A stretch of DNA of 64,000 nucleotides from Thermococcus radiotolerans (GTDB lineage Archaea > Methanobacteriota_B > Thermococci > Thermococcales > Thermococcaceae): assembly GCF_002214565.1 (NCBI RefSeq), contig NZ_CP015106.1, forward strand, positions 1,240,001 to 1,304,000. Direction: 5' to 3'. The notes beneath the pieces are model-generated. The model was not told the origin of the DNA. It worked only from the letters and a program-made list of their open reading frames with translations, and made no database searches. Position 1 is the first letter of the stretch; the number at the start of each line of letters is the position of its first letter. The position numbers were made by a program, and so were the translations under genes. Shown in pieces: positions 39,422-49,685 of the stretch.

Positions 39422-39803
39422 TGAGCAAGGAGTACGGCCGGTGGGACTTCCCTCGAGGGGAAGTACCAAATATCCGTCCGGGGTTTAGTCGGGATGTCGG
39501 GCCTGCCTTACCCCCGAGGGGTCCGCCTTTCGGCGTTTCCTCGGGAGCGCACATTGCTGTGCCCATGGTTGGAGGGCGGGGTTCATACTGGGTGCTTTGC
39601 ACCCGTTCCCCCCGACGCCGCCGTCTTGGCACCTGGGCTTTGTCGCGCCCTGTTCGGGCGCTCCACCCAATAGGGGTGAACCCCCACAGTGAAAAATTTT
39701 TGCAAAAGCCTTTCCAGGCCATATTTTTGAAAAAGAAGCTGTCAAAAAGCGCCGGTAGAATGCACAATTTTAGACATAAAAACGGCAAAAAATTTTTGCA
39801 AGG
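39422..39803 (-). promoter_or_regulatory. rRNA operon leader and promoter region
   Basis: 382 bases without a gene, upstream of 16S. It holds the 5' arm of the 16S processing stem (39472-39507), GC-rich leader sequence (39508-39690), then A/T-rich DNA. An exact 14-base direct repeat AAAAATTTTTGCAA occurs at 39692-39705 and 39788-39801, 96 bases apart, which may mark tandem promoters or regulator sites; the exact TATA boxes cannot be fixed by eye. Confidence 0.6.
39472..39507 (-). other. 16S processing stem, 5' arm
   Basis: Complement of 37889-37924 with the AAA bulge of the bulge-helix-bulge on this side. Confidence 0.88.
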
Positions 39804-40070
39804 TCAGAGGAGGAAAAAGACGAGGAGCAGAAAACCGGAGACCACGGAGACAACGACGCCCATGTTGACTGAATCATCATGACTCAGCCCGAGACCCCTT
39901 CCCGTTGCCCACCCAACGTAGCCGCCGAGTGCCACCATCGGAAGGGAGACCATGAACGGCAACCAGCGTCCCCCAAGCGGTATCAACCTGTCCACGAAGA
40001 GAACGAAATCGAGAGAGGCCAGGAGCGTCATGAGGATGAAGCCGATGGTATAGAGGACAATCCTCTTCAT
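39804..40070 (-). CDS. Small membrane protein, unknown
   Basis: 88 residues with three membrane segments (about 5-25, 35-58 and 68-88). Not recognised. The start at 40070 overlaps the stop of the upstream small membrane protein gene (TGATG), so both are made together. A TTG-initiated longer form is possible but lies inside the upstream gene. The downstream neighbour is the rRNA promoter region. Confidence 0.6.
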   Translation of the reverse strand: MKRIVLYTIGFILMTLLASLDFVLFVDRLIPLGGRWLPFMVSLPMVALGGYVGWATGRGLGLSHDDSVNMGVVVSVVSGFLLLVFFLL

Positions 40071-40363
40071 CAACGGCACCACCCGCAAGCCCTCGGTATG
40101 GTCATGTAGAACACCAAAACCGAGAGGAGACCGACCAGGAGGGCAAGCTTTCTGGCGTCCCCTTCACTCACACCAATGGAGATGAGGAGGCGCTTCGTCA
40201 GCGGGAGGAGAACTATGAGCGAGAGAACTATGGAGAAGCCGTCCGCGAAGGGAATCATCGAACCCAGGCCGCCAACCACGAGGAAGGAAACCACCATGAG
40301 AAGCCCGGCTCCAAAAAACGTCAGAAAGGTTAAGAGGGCGGCGAGGGAAGATGTCCTGACCAT
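40070..40363 (-). CDS. Small membrane protein, unknown
   Basis: 97 residues, about three membrane segments (7-30, 40-56 and 70-90), with a C-terminal PRACGWCR holding two Cys. Not recognised. It lies 9 bases after the prs stop and overlaps the next small membrane protein, giving a prs-membrane-membrane gene string. The two small proteins may form a complex; nothing in the sequence shows their role. Confidence 0.62.
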   Translation of the reverse strand: MVRTSSLAALLTFLTFFGAGLLMVVSFLVVGGLGSMIPFADGFSIVLSLIVLLPLTKRLLISIGVSEGDARKLALLVGLLSVLVFYMTIPRACGWCR

Positions 40364-40372
40364 ACTCCCGCC

Positions 40373-41212
40373 TCACAGCTTCAGTATCTCGGGCACAACG
40401 CTTATCTTCGAGACCGGCGTGGGTATCGTGTTGGTGACCGCCAGCTCGTCGACTGCATTGCTCACCTTTTCTATTGCTCCCTCGGCGAAGACACCGTGAG
40501 TGGCTGCGACGAAGACTTTCTCGGCCCCCATGTCCCTGAGCAGGTTTGCCGCCCTTATCATGGTCCCGCCGGTGCTTATGATGTCATCAACTATGAGCAC
40601 GTTCTTTCCCCTAACGTCCACATCCACCGGCTTCATCTGAACCTCGGTCGGAGAAATGCGGACCTTGTGGAAGTGGCTGTACTCAAGGCCAAGCCTCTCG
40701 GCAACGGCCTTGGCCCTCATCAGCGCCCCCTTGTCGGGGGCGAGAACGACGCCCTCACCGAGCTTCTCCCCGAAGTACTCAGCAATGGCCCGGGCGGGCG
40801 AGAGGTTGACGGCCTTCCCCGGGAAGAACCTTAGGGTCTCCGGATTGTGGAGGTCTAAGACATAGAGCTCATCGTAGTAAACGGCGAGGGTTCTCATCAC
40901 CGCCCTCACGCTCACCGGCTCGCCGTCCTTCGTGACCCTGTCCTGTCTCGAGTAGGCAAGGTACGGAACGACCGCCCTGAGCTTCTGAACCCCCCTCTCG
41001 CGCAGAGCATCCGCCATGAGGATCAGCTCAATCAGATGCTCGTCCTGTGGGGCGAACGTTGACTGCACGACCGTGACGTCTTTCGAGGAGCCCATGATTC
41101 TGACGTACTTCTCACCATCGGGGAACCTCTTTATCTCAGCATCGAGAACCTCGCCGCCGAGGGCCTTTATCTCATCCTCCAGATGCCTGGCACCGCTTCC
41201 AACCACGAACAT
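40373..41212 (-). CDS. prs: Ribose-phosphate pyrophosphokinase (PRPP synthetase)
   Basis: 279 residues; makes PRPP from ribose 5-phosphate and ATP for nucleotide, NAD and amino acid synthesis. Seen: [33 protein letters not shown] (flexible catalytic loop), [29 protein letters not shown] and the PRPP-binding [19 protein letters not shown]. Length is that of the short archaeal form. The ATG at 41212 follows GGTGGTGCTC. Confidence 0.95.
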   Translation of the reverse strand: MFVVGSGARHLEDEIKALGGEVLDAEIKRFPDGEKYVRIMGSSKDVTVVQSTFAPQDEHLIELILMADALRERGVQKLRAVVPYLAYSRQDRVTKDGEPVSVRAVMRTLAVYYDELYVLDLHNPETLRFFPGKAVNLSPARAIAEYFGEKLGEGVVLAPDKGALMRAKAVAERLGLEYSHFHKVRISPTEVQMKPVDVDVRGKNVLIVDDIISTGGTMIRAANLLRDMGAEKVFVAATHGVFAEGAIEKVSNAVDELAVTNTIPTPVSKISVVPEILKL

Positions 41213-41268
41213 GAGCACCACCCCTTTTTGCCGTTGGAATGTTCAATTCACGGCTTATAAACCCACCG

Positions 41269-41973
41269 TCATACCAGAAGGACGGCAATAATCCCCGCGA
41301 GGAATATGCCGTCAAAGGTTCCCGCGCCGCCTATACTCACCATCGGCGCGCCGAGGTTCTTAATCCTGTTCCAGTTCATCAGGTCAGCCCCTATGAGGAC
41401 CCCCATCGTTCCGCTGACGTAGGCCACGAGGTTGGGGTTTCCGTCGCCGAGGAGCCAGCCGAGGATTATGGCTATCAGAGGCGGGAGGAAGATAGGCATC
41501 GCTATGCCGAGACCCCTGACGGGTCTGGCAAAGGCGTGGCTGAAGAGGGCCGCTACGAGGGTCGCCAGGATGGTGTTGAAGAGCAGCCCGAATTGACCGA
41601 AGTAGAGGAGCCTGAAGATTTCGTACAGAACGATGCTGAGGGGAACCAGCGCCCCGCCGACGTTTATCGCTATTATCACCCTCTTCTCAGCCCAATCGAA
41701 GTAGGGGACGGGATAGGAGATGCCGAAGAAGCGAACCTCCCTAAGGGTGACGATGGGCTCGTACGAGACCTCCTCCGCTATGGGGATGTTGATGAAGCTT
41801 CCGAGGAGGGCGAAGAGGAAGAGGGCGTAGGCCACCTCGGGGGGTATTCCGAGCTTCTCAAAGGCTGCCATGACTATGCTCGAGAAGACTATGAAAACCG
41901 CCAAGAAGATGAAGAATATCAGAAGGAGCACGGGAAGTGAAACGGGTGGGATTATAAAGCGCCTCTTATTCAT
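41269..41973 (-). CDS. DUF1614 membrane protein
   Basis: 234 residues, about seven membrane segments. Family marks: EKRVIIAINVGGALVPLSIVLY near residue 105, HAFARPVRGLGIAMPIFLPPL, AYVSGTMGVLIGADLMNWNRI and the C-terminal SIGGAGTFDGIFLAGIIAVLL. Function not known. The Gly-rich GAGTFDGIF end with the Asp in a membrane segment could be catalytic. The start at 41973 overlaps the ASCH gene by 8 bases, so they form one transcript. Confidence 0.82.
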   Translation of the reverse strand: MNKRRFIIPPVSLPVLLLIFFIFLAVFIVFSSIVMAAFEKLGIPPEVAYALFLFALLGSFINIPIAEEVSYEPIVTLREVRFFGISYPVPYFDWAEKRVIIAINVGGALVPLSIVLYEIFRLLYFGQFGLLFNTILATLVAALFSHAFARPVRGLGIAMPIFLPPLIAIILGWLLGDGNPNLVAYVSGTMGVLIGADLMNWNRIKNLGAPMVSIGGAGTFDGIFLAGIIAVLLV

Positions 41974-42343
41974 CCTCCACCACCACGTTGGCCCAGATCT
42001 GGGCGCCTCTGGAGATGCGGACCTTCCTCGGTCCATCGAACTTCTTCGCGTTGCGGAAGACCCAGGCGTAGAGGGGCTTGCCTTTGGAGTATTCCCGCAG
42101 GAATTCCACGTCAACGAGGTGCTTGTCCCCGTGCTGGGCCAGCTCCTCCGGGGTGAACGGACCGAGGACGTCAACGAGTTCTGCACTGCCAACCGCCCTG
42201 CCGCCGCTGAGAATAAGAACCTCTCCCCTAACCCTCGTCCGAGATTTCCTAATCTCCCAGACCTTCTTTCCTTCCGCTATGAGGGTTGCGAAGGGTTCGC
42301 GAACTATCAGACCCTTCCTGAAGTTTGAATTCCCGGCGCACAT
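41966..42343 (-). CDS. ASCH-domain protein
   Basis: 125 residues. [36 protein letters not shown] is the ASCH fold entry (residues 10-45), with GxKxxEIRK as the conserved nucleic-acid or nucleotide-binding motif; [18 protein letters not shown] and [13 protein letters not shown] follow. ASCH proteins bind RNA or act on modified cytidine nucleosides. A TATA box (TTTTATATA, 42365-42373 minus strand) about 25 bases before the ATG at 42343 supports this start and a leaderless mRNA; an upstream ATG would lie before the transcription start. Confidence 0.78.
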   Translation of the reverse strand: MCAGNSNFRKGLIVREPFATLIAEGKKVWEIRKSRTRVRGEVLILSGGRAVGSAELVDVLGPFTPEELAQHGDKHLVDVEFLREYSKGKPLYAWVFRNAKKFDGPRKVRISRGAQIWANVVVEDE

Positions 42344-42478
42344 CAGTATGGTGACGAAAGCGAAGTATATAAAATCTACGCCGGGCTTTCCGAAGCTAAC
42401 CGGGCGAGTTTCCAAAAAGAACCGCCAATGAAAAACTTTAAGTCCACCTCACCGAACCCATTGGAGGAGGTATCACCG

Positions 42479-43114
42479 ATGAAGATTATCTGGTACGGAC
42501 ACGCGTGCTTTTGGGTCGAGACGAATGGTGTGAGACTGCTCATCGACCCGTACCCGGATGTTGACGACGACAAAATCGGGGAAGTGGACTACATACTGAT
42601 AACCCACGAGCACGTTGACCACTACGGGAAGGTCGAGCTGCTCTCAAGGCTCCGCGACGCGACCGTCATAGGGCCGAAGCCGGTCTACATGATGGCCATC
42701 AGCGACGGGGTAACGAAGGTAAAGGAGATAGAGGAAGGCCAGACGATAGAGCTCGGGAACGGCGTTAAGGTCACCGCCGTCTACATGGAGCACCCCTCGA
42801 GCCAGTACCCTGTCGGCTACATCGTAGAGGGTGACAAGACCCTCTTCCACACAGGGGATACCTATTCGACGCCAACCCTCCAGAAGCTCAGGGGGAAGAT
42901 AGACGTGCTCATGGTGCCCATCAGCGGCCGCTCAACCGCCAACGAGCGCGAGGCGGCACAGATAATCGAGGACATAAGACCGAAGATCGTCATCCCGATG
43001 CACTACGGCATCTACGGCACGGGAAGCGTCGAAAAACTCCAGGACGAGCTGAAGAAGAAGCGCATATGGGTCATGGTTCGCCCCATGGAGCTCTACGAAG
43101 AGCTCACCCTCTAG
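42479..43114 (+). CDS. UPF0173 metal-dependent hydrolase (metallo-beta-lactamase fold)
   Basis: 211 residues. [26 protein letters not shown] and [13 protein letters not shown] (HxHxDH) with later HTGDTY and [10 protein letters not shown] are the metal ligand sites. The family corresponds to UlaG-like hydrolases; substrate unknown. The ATG at 42479 follows GGAGGT, with a TATA-like CTTTAAG near 42434. RadB follows 11 bases later, so both may be on one transcript. Confidence 0.87.
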   Translation: MKIIWYGHACFWVETNGVRLLIDPYPDVDDDKIGEVDYILITHEHVDHYGKVELLSRLRDATVIGPKPVYMMAISDGVTKVKEIEEGQTIELGNGVKVTAVYMEHPSSQYPVGYIVEGDKTLFHTGDTYSTPTLQKLRGKIDVLMVPISGRSTANEREAAQIIEDIRPKIVIPMHYGIYGTGSVEKLQDELKKKRIWVMVRPMELYEELTL

Positions 43115-43125
43115 CGGTGGGGCTG

Positions 43126-43791
43126 ATGCTCACCACGGGGGTAAAATCACTCGACGAGCTTCTCGGCGGCGGAATAGCCGAGGAGGTACTGACCCAGATT
43201 TACGGGAGCTTCGCCACCGGAAAGACGACGCTCGCCGTGCAGGTCGGCCTCCTGAGTCCCGGAAAGGTTGCCTACGTCGACACCGAGGGGGGCTTTTCTC
43301 CCGAGAGACTGAGCCAGATGGCCGAGGTGAGGGGTTTAGACCCCGAGGAGGCGCTCCAGAGGTTCATCCTCTTCACGCCATCGGACTTCAAGGAGCAGAG
43401 GCGCACCATCGGAAGCCTGAAGAAAATTGTTGACGACTCTTTTTCCCTCGTGGTCGTTGACTCCATAACGGCCCACTACCGCGTGGAGGAGCACAGAAGG
43501 AACCTCACCGTGGAACTCGGCAAACAGCTCCAGGTTCTCCTCTGGATAGCCAGGAGAAACCGCATTCCGGTGATAGTTATCAACCAGGTTCACTTCGACA
43601 GCCGGGCGGAGAGGATGAAGCCCGTTGCCGAGCACACCCTCAACTACCGGACCAAGGACATCCTCAGGCTCGACAAGCTCAACACGCCCGGAATGAGGGT
43701 GGCCGTGCTCGAGAGACACAGGTTCAGGCCCGAGGGAGGAATGGTCTACTTCAGGATAACGGAGAAGGGCATTGAGGAGGCTAACGAATGA
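43126..43791 (+). CDS. radB: DNA repair and recombination protein RadB
   Basis: 221 residues; RecA/Rad51-like paralog of Euryarchaeota without the N-terminal HhH domain of RadA. Walker A GSFATGKTTLAVQV near residue 27-40, Walker B LVVVDSITAHYR near 105, L2 region VINQVHFDSRAERMKPVAEHT and the C-terminal VLERHRFRPEGGMVYFRIT. It modulates RadA-mediated recombination. The ATG at 43126 follows GGTGGGGCTG. The 3' end overlaps the convergent ATPase gene by 11 bases. Confidence 0.93.
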   Translation: MLTTGVKSLDELLGGGIAEEVLTQIYGSFATGKTTLAVQVGLLSPGKVAYVDTEGGFSPERLSQMAEVRGLDPEEALQRFILFTPSDFKEQRRTIGSLKKIVDDSFSLVVVDSITAHYRVEEHRRNLTVELGKQLQVLLWIARRNRIPVIVINQVHFDSRAERMKPVAEHTLNYRTKDILRLDKLNTPGMRVAVLERHRFRPEGGMVYFRITEKGIEEANE

Positions 43792-45166
43792 GGTCATCAA
43801 GGTCAAAAGCTAAGAAGCCCTCTTCTCTGAGTCCTTCCTTATCCTCAAACTCCCTCGCTATGATGCCAAGCTTATAGTGTCCCCTCAAGGGGAGCAGTTG
43901 GGCCTTTCTATCAAGGGCTTTTAGAATACTCTTTACGTCCTTCAGGCTCAAGCTCTTCCATTTGACCTCAAAGAGGGCGATGTTCTCCCTATCGTATGCC
44001 ACCACGTCTATCTCCTCCCCCTTATGCCACCACCTACCCACGCGCTCCGGTTTAAAGCCAAGGTCCTGCTTTTTCACAAATTCCCTCGCGATTCTCTCGT
44101 AGGTCTCACCCACGAAGGCGGGGAACTCGGCCTTAAAGCGCTCAAAGACCCTCTCCGGATTCTCCTCAAGGGCCGTGTAGTTGTGGTAGATAAAGCGGAA
44201 CCAGAAGTTGAAAAACTCGTCGCTTATCCTGTATGCCACTTTCCTCGTCTTCAGCGGGTTCTCTGTAACGGGTACCTCCTTCGTCAGGTACTCGTAGTGA
44301 TTGGTCAGCTCGCTGAGGTATTTGCCCACCGTCAGAGGCTTTAATCCCGTTTTATCACTTATCTCCTTGGGCGTGACGCGACCGAGACTAACCGCTTCGA
44401 GGATCGAGAAGTAAGAGCGATAGAACCTGCCGAACTCAAGTTTGAGAATGTTCAGGCCCTCTTCCCTCAACGGTGCAAACTCGTCGAAGAAAAGACCCTT
44501 AACGGCATCAATCGAGTTCCCGCGGTAGTACCGAGGAATGTAAAGGAGATACCTCGGCATCCCGCCTAAAGCCGAATAAAGCTCAACGAAGTGCCTTGAA
44601 TCTATATCAACCAGAGAACGCACAAAGCCCCAGGCAGTCCAGAAGTCAAAGGGCTTGAGCTTTATCCACTCGTCAACCCTGCCGAAGAGGGGCTCCTTCT
44701 TGCCCATGAAGATTCGCTTAATCATGCCCACGTACGAGCCTACCGCGATGAGCATAACGTTTGAGCTATTCTTTTTCTCATCCCAAAGACGCTGAAGGGA
44801 GGAGAAGAAAGAGGGTTTAACAGTTCTGAAGTTCTGAAACTCGTCGAAGACGACAACCAGCGTTCTCTCCCGTGAGAAGTCGAGCAGGAACTCCATAAGC
44901 TCTTCCAGGGAGCCAAACTTTGGCTTCACGTATGGAGGGAGATGACTGGAAAGCCTCTCCTCGACCTCGCGCGACCACTCCTCAAGGAGAAGCGCCTCGT
45001 CCTTTTCGCCGACGAAGAAGTAGAGGGCAAGCTTGTCTTTGAGGAACTCCCGAACGAGGGTAGTCTTTCCAACCCGCCTGCGTCCGTAGATGACGATGAA
45101 GCTCGAACCCGGATAGGAGTACACTTCATTGAGCTTTTCGAGCTCGCGCCCTCTGTCGTAGAACAC
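43781..45166 (-). CDS. Archaeal ATPase with C-terminal DUF234 (nuclease-like) domain
   Basis: 461 residues. Archaeal-type ATPase: FYDRGRELEKLNEVY, Walker A YGRRRVGKTTLVREF near residue 28, Walker B TLVVVFDEFQNF near 100, sensor AVGSYVGM and a winged helix in TPKEISDKTGLKPLTVGKYLSEL. The C-terminal domain (about 330-460) has VAREFVKK-like IAREFVKKQDLG, GEEIDVVAYDRENIALFEVKWK, which is the D-ExK pattern of restriction-like nuclease folds. Such genes vary between Thermococcales strains and often sit at mobile loci. The GTG start at 45166 follows GGTGAG by 4 bases. A 7-bp inverted repeat lies in its promoter. Confidence 0.87.
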   Translation of the reverse strand: MFYDRGRELEKLNEVYSYPGSSFIVIYGRRRVGKTTLVREFLKDKLALYFFVGEKDEALLLEEWSREVEERLSSHLPPYVKPKFGSLEELMEFLLDFSRERTLVVVFDEFQNFRTVKPSFFSSLQRLWDEKKNSSNVMLIAVGSYVGMIKRIFMGKKEPLFGRVDEWIKLKPFDFWTAWGFVRSLVDIDSRHFVELYSALGGMPRYLLYIPRYYRGNSIDAVKGLFFDEFAPLREEGLNILKLEFGRFYRSYFSILEAVSLGRVTPKEISDKTGLKPLTVGKYLSELTNHYEYLTKEVPVTENPLKTRKVAYRISDEFFNFWFRFIYHNYTALEENPERVFERFKAEFPAFVGETYERIAREFVKKQDLGFKPERVGRWWHKGEEIDVVAYDRENIALFEVKWKSLSLKDVKSILKALDRKAQLLPLRGHYKLGIIAREFEDKEGLREEGFLAFDLDDLIR

Positions 45167-45180
45167 ATTACTCACCGAGT

Positions 45181-45206
45181 ATATTACTGATTTGGTAATA
45201 TTTAAG
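45181..45206 (-). promoter_or_regulatory. Promoter of the archaeal ATPase gene with inverted repeat
   Basis: ATATTAC (45181-45187) and GTAATAT (45195-45201) form a perfect 7-bp inverted repeat with a 7-base spacer, touching the minus-strand TATA box (CTTAAATATT, 45198-45207). It lies where a repressor would block transcription. The same A/T tract could also serve as TATA for the plus-strand small gene at 45277. Confidence 0.45.
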
Positions 45207-45276
45207 GCTTGCGGGATTCTAAGGTCTTGTCCAAAAACTTTGTGGCAGATTGCTGAGAACATCTACGGTGATTCCA

Positions 45277-45419
45277 ATGGGGACCAGACACCTCAAGAGT
45301 AATAGCAACCTAGAGCTTCCTCTCCTCCCGGGAGGAAAGAACTGCTCCCAGAGGATATTGAAAGGTTAATGGACCTCGGTCAAGGCTTGAATGTGAAAAA
45401 CGAGATAAAGAGAGGATAA
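45277..45419 (+). pseudogene. Small gene broken by a frameshift
   Basis: An ATG at 45277 has a good ribosome binding site (GGTGAT, 4-base spacing). The frame gives 30 residues, MGTRHLKSNSNLELPLLPGG and 10 more, ending at 45369. In the +1 register from about 45338 a protein-like tail continues, KELLPEDIERLMDLGQGLNV and a few residues, ending at a TAA at 45417-45419. The two halves join smoothly if one base is restored after the GGAAAG. I do not recognise the family. It may be the remnant of a small antitoxin-like or accessory protein next to the ATPase gene. Confidence 0.45.
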
Positions 45420-45437
45420 CGAAAGACCGCTAAGCCT

Positions 45438-46853
45438 TCAAACCCTCTCGTAGACCTCCTGAACTATTCTGAGAACCGCCTTGTAGAGCTTCTCGGTAAT
45501 GATGCCCTCCTCGTAGTGCTCGGTCAGCTTCTCCTTGTCTATTATCTCCTTCTTGCCGTCCGGCCACTTGACGATGTCCACCTCGAGGTCGATGTAGCGC
45601 GCCCTGTCCGGGTATATCTCCACCGGCGTGTTGATGTTGTAGTACTCGCCCTTGAGGTTGCCGTTGCGGTCGTAGTAGCGGTGCACGAACCACCACTTTC
45701 CGGCCTCTATCTCAGTTATGACGTAGTCTCCGAACTCTATGGGAATGTCCAGGCCGTCGTAGAACTTGCCGGGCTTGAGGTGGCGCTTGAAGGTTATCTT
45801 CAGCGGATTCATGGAAACCTCGGTTATCTCACCGGGCCCTATCTTTATCCTCTGCCCGTCGGGCTTGTAGTGCTCAAGGCTGAAGAGCCACCCCCTCTTG
45901 GGCCCCTTGTTGGTTATCAGGGCCTCCCAGAAGCCCGTCTTTACCTTTTCCCTCTGGGCAGGAACCTTCGAAAGGATTCCCTCCGCTATCTCCACCGCGA
46001 AGCTCAGCTCGGGATCGTAGGCCTTCAGCTGGTGGTGGCCCTCAACGGTCGGAACGACTTTGTTCCTTATCTCGTCGAGCTTTCTCTTTGCGCCCCCACC
46101 GAACTCAACCTCGTATATGTTCCTCCCCTCGATTATGAGGGAGGGGGCCGTGTAGGAGTCCGCCTTCTTGAGCCGGTCAGCAAGCTTGGAGAGGTTTATT
46201 ATCTCGTCGCGGAGGGTGTTCCAGTCTTTATAAGCTGCAGCCGTCCTCCAGAGGATCCCCCACTCACCCAGGTCTATGCTGAGGCCGAGGATGCGAAGCC
46301 TTTCGCGCTCACTCTGCTCCCTTATCTTTCTGGATATCTTGACGTGCCTCTGCGCCCCTATCGGCTTCGGAATGAGAACCGCGTAGTCACCCGGAATCGT
46401 GAGGACAACGCTCAGCTGGGGGAGGAGGTTGTGCTTCTTAACCTGAACGAGAACCTCGTCGCCCTCCATCGCGCGCGGCAGTTCGCTGGCGACCACGGTT
46501 CCGATGGCGCTTCCGATGTCTATGTAGACGTAGCGCTCGTCCCTCTTGACGACCATTCCCTTGTAGATTCCGTAGAGCTGGTAGGGGAGCTTCCTAAAGA
46601 AAACGTCTATGAGCTCGTCCTCAAGGGCAGCCTTAACTTCCTCAACCTTCGTTCCAACGAGGATTACCCCGTGGTGATCCTTCTTGTCGTAAACATCAAC
46701 ATCAAACTCGTCGTAGGTCTTTTCGAGGTTGAAGCGCTCGACGATCCTGTTGCTGGGCTGCGAGATTCCGAAGCCCCTGTCGAGGAAGAGCTTTGTAAGG
46801 GCCGTTGAGTAGATGCCCCTAACTCGAACTGAAACTCCTGTGTCTGTAGACAC
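45438..46853 (-). CDS. fau-1: FAU-1, AU-rich RNA-binding ribonuclease E/G-like protein
   Basis: 471 residues. Residues 1-190 carry an RNase E/G-type S1-like region ([56 protein letters not shown]) and the C-terminal ~150 residues a DUF402 domain ([40 protein letters not shown]). The Pyrococcus homolog binds AU-rich RNA and takes part in 5S rRNA processing. The start is the third of three in-frame GTG codons, at 46853, after GGTGGTGAAG; it then begins [14 protein letters not shown]. The upstream coiled-coil gene overlaps its start by 35 bases. Confidence 0.88.
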   Translation of the reverse strand: MSTDTGVSVRVRGIYSTALTKLFLDRGFGISQPSNRIVERFNLEKTYDEFDVDVYDKKDHHGVILVGTKVEEVKAALEDELIDVFFRKLPYQLYGIYKGMVVKRDERYVYIDIGSAIGTVVASELPRAMEGDEVLVQVKKHNLLPQLSVVLTIPGDYAVLIPKPIGAQRHVKISRKIREQSERERLRILGLSIDLGEWGILWRTAAAYKDWNTLRDEIINLSKLADRLKKADSYTAPSLIIEGRNIYEVEFGGGAKRKLDEIRNKVVPTVEGHHQLKAYDPELSFAVEIAEGILSKVPAQREKVKTGFWEALITNKGPKRGWLFSLEHYKPDGQRIKIGPGEITEVSMNPLKITFKRHLKPGKFYDGLDIPIEFGDYVITEIEAGKWWFVHRYYDRNGNLKGEYYNINTPVEIYPDRARYIDLEVDIVKWPDGKKEIIDKEKLTEHYEEGIITEKLYKAVLRIVQEVYERV

Positions 46854-47565
46854 CTTCACCACCCCTCATCTTCTTTTCCACCACTCCGATGAGCGTGAGT
46901 CCCTCGAGTATATCCTCGGCGTCCTCGACGCCGCTGAGTTTCTCAACGTTTCTCGCCTCGACCCAGAGCAGTCCCCTGGAGTGCCAGTCTCTCAGCGCCT
47001 CTTCAACCTTATGCACATCACCGGGATGAGTGTAAAGCCTGAGCAGGAAAACCTTTAAGATTTCAAGCTCGGCCTCGAGTTTCTTAACTTTCCTGAGCTC
47101 CTCCATTATACCAACGGGTACCTTTTTCTCCTTTTCGCCCCCGGCCAAAAGGCTCAGCCCCTCGACCTCCCGGAGCATCTCGCCCAGTGCCTTTCTAACT
47201 GCATAGTCATAAACCCTGTGGAACTGGACGAGCCGGTCCAGGGCCGTTGAGAGCTTTATCCTGGTGTCGTAGTCGTGCTCCTTGACGAGAAGGGAAAGTA
47301 TCTCCTCAAGGCGAAACTTCATCTGGTACTCGTTGCGGTACAGCTCCTTCGCCTGCTCCTCTATGTGGCCGCCGAAGCTTCCCATCTCGCGGTACAGGGA
47401 CGAAGCTATCTCAAGCTTCTCCCTCGATATGTTGTACAGGGACTTCACCTTCTCCAGAAGAGCCTCTCCGTCCCGTTCCTCGTAGATGGTTGAAAACTGC
47501 CGCTCAAAAGTGGAGTGAAGCGACTCAAGGTGTGAAAGTTGGGCCTTAACCTCCTCAACGTTCAT
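46819..47565 (-). CDS. Conserved hypothetical coiled-coil protein
   Basis: 248 residues, almost all helical and rich in Glu, Leu and Lys. It has the heptad-like [20 protein letters not shown] and [19 protein letters not shown], and a C-terminal part, [20 protein letters not shown], that looks like a small winged-helix or wing. Not recognised. It overlaps the 5' end of fau-1 by 35 bases in another frame, which suggests tight coupling and a shared role in RNA handling; this is an inference from position only. Confidence 0.68.
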   Translation of the reverse strand: MNVEEVKAQLSHLESLHSTFERQFSTIYEERDGEALLEKVKSLYNISREKLEIASSLYREMGSFGGHIEEQAKELYRNEYQMKFRLEEILSLLVKEHDYDTRIKLSTALDRLVQFHRVYDYAVRKALGEMLREVEGLSLLAGGEKEKKVPVGIMEELRKVKKLEAELEILKVFLLRLYTHPGDVHKVEEALRDWHSRGLLWVEARNVEKLSGVEDAEDILEGLTLIGVVEKKMRGGEGVYRHRSFSSS

Positions 47566-47692
47566 GCGGAAAACCCCCTGGGCTTAATCTTGCGCCTCCC
47601 CCTACTTGTAGTTTTCGATGGGAATGAGTTAAACAAAAACGCTTATCCAAAACCTTTTTTTAAGCCAAAAAACTAATCACCCCGGTGGTTGA

Positions 47693-48619
47693 ATGACTCT
47701 CTACGACCGCTTTGGCCGGCCAGTAACGAACCTCAGGATTTCGCTCACCCAGGACTGCAACTTCCGCTGCTTCTTCTGCCACAGAGAGGGGCAGCACTTC
47801 AACGCGAGGCGCGAACTGACCCCGGAGGAGATAGAGAGAATCGTGAGGATAGCCTCGCGCCTTGGAATAAGGAAGGTCAAGCTTACCGGCGGTGAGCCAA
47901 CCGTAAGGGACGATATAATCGAGATAGTCGGGCGAATCAAGCCGTACGTGGTGGACCTCTCCATGACGACCAACGGAAGCCGCTTGAAGGAGCTGGCAAA
48001 GCCCCTCGCAAAAGCCGGTCTTGATCGAGTCAACGTCTCCCTCCACAGCCTGAGGCCGGAGGTTTACAGGAGAATCACCGGCGTTGACATGCTCGACGTC
48101 GTTATCGAGGGAATCGAGGAGGCCGTGAAGTACCTCAGTCCAGTAAAGCTCAACATGACGGTGATGAAGGGACTGAACGACGACGAGATATGGGACATGG
48201 TCGACTTTGCGGCGAAGACCGGGACGATCCTTCAGCTCATAGAACTCGAGGCCCCGAGGGAGTTCACGGAGACGAGATTCTTCAGGAAGTACTTCTACCC
48301 TCTCAAACCGGTTGAAAAGAAGCTCGAGGAGATGGCGGTGGAGACCAGGGAGAGACGGATGCACAGGCGGAAGAAGTATTTCATCCCGACCGACTACGGC
48401 ATCGCCGAGGTTGAGGTCGTCAGGGCGATGCACAACACGGTCTTCTGCGCCAACTGCACCCGCCTAAGGGTCACCTCCGACGGCAAGTTCAAGACCTGCC
48501 TGCTGAGGAAGAACGACCTGATAGACTTCGCCACTGCTCTGAGGAACGGGGCAAGCGATGCCGAACTCGTCGAGATATTCAAACAGGCCGTTCTCATGCG
48601 CGAGCCCTACTGGAGGTAA
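47693..48619 (+). CDS. moaA: GTP 3',8-cyclase MoaA
   Basis: 308 residues; radical SAM enzyme of the first step of pyranopterin cofactor synthesis, here for tungsten enzymes such as AOR. N-terminal cluster [15 protein letters not shown] (CxxxCxxC), then [12 protein letters not shown] and [13 protein letters not shown]. The C-terminal 4Fe-4S site is [23 protein letters not shown] (Cys x 3, residues about 255-275) which binds GTP. The ATG at 47693 follows GGTGGTTGA. TATA-like TTTTTTTAAG lies near 47658. Confidence 0.95.
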   Translation: MTLYDRFGRPVTNLRISLTQDCNFRCFFCHREGQHFNARRELTPEEIERIVRIASRLGIRKVKLTGGEPTVRDDIIEIVGRIKPYVVDLSMTTNGSRLKELAKPLAKAGLDRVNVSLHSLRPEVYRRITGVDMLDVVIEGIEEAVKYLSPVKLNMTVMKGLNDDEIWDMVDFAAKTGTILQLIELEAPREFTETRFFRKYFYPLKPVEKKLEEMAVETRERRMHRRKKYFIPTDYGIAEVEVVRAMHNTVFCANCTRLRVTSDGKFKTCLLRKNDLIDFATALRNGASDAELVEIFKQAVLMREPYWR

Positions 48620-48629
48620 GCGTTTTTAA

Positions 48630-49676
<1,047 letters not shown>

Positions 49677-49685
49677 CGAAGGCCA

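Noticed and set aside
45516-46808. Plus-strand open frame of 430 codons
   Set aside because: Antisense to fau-1, no start signals and no recognisable domain.
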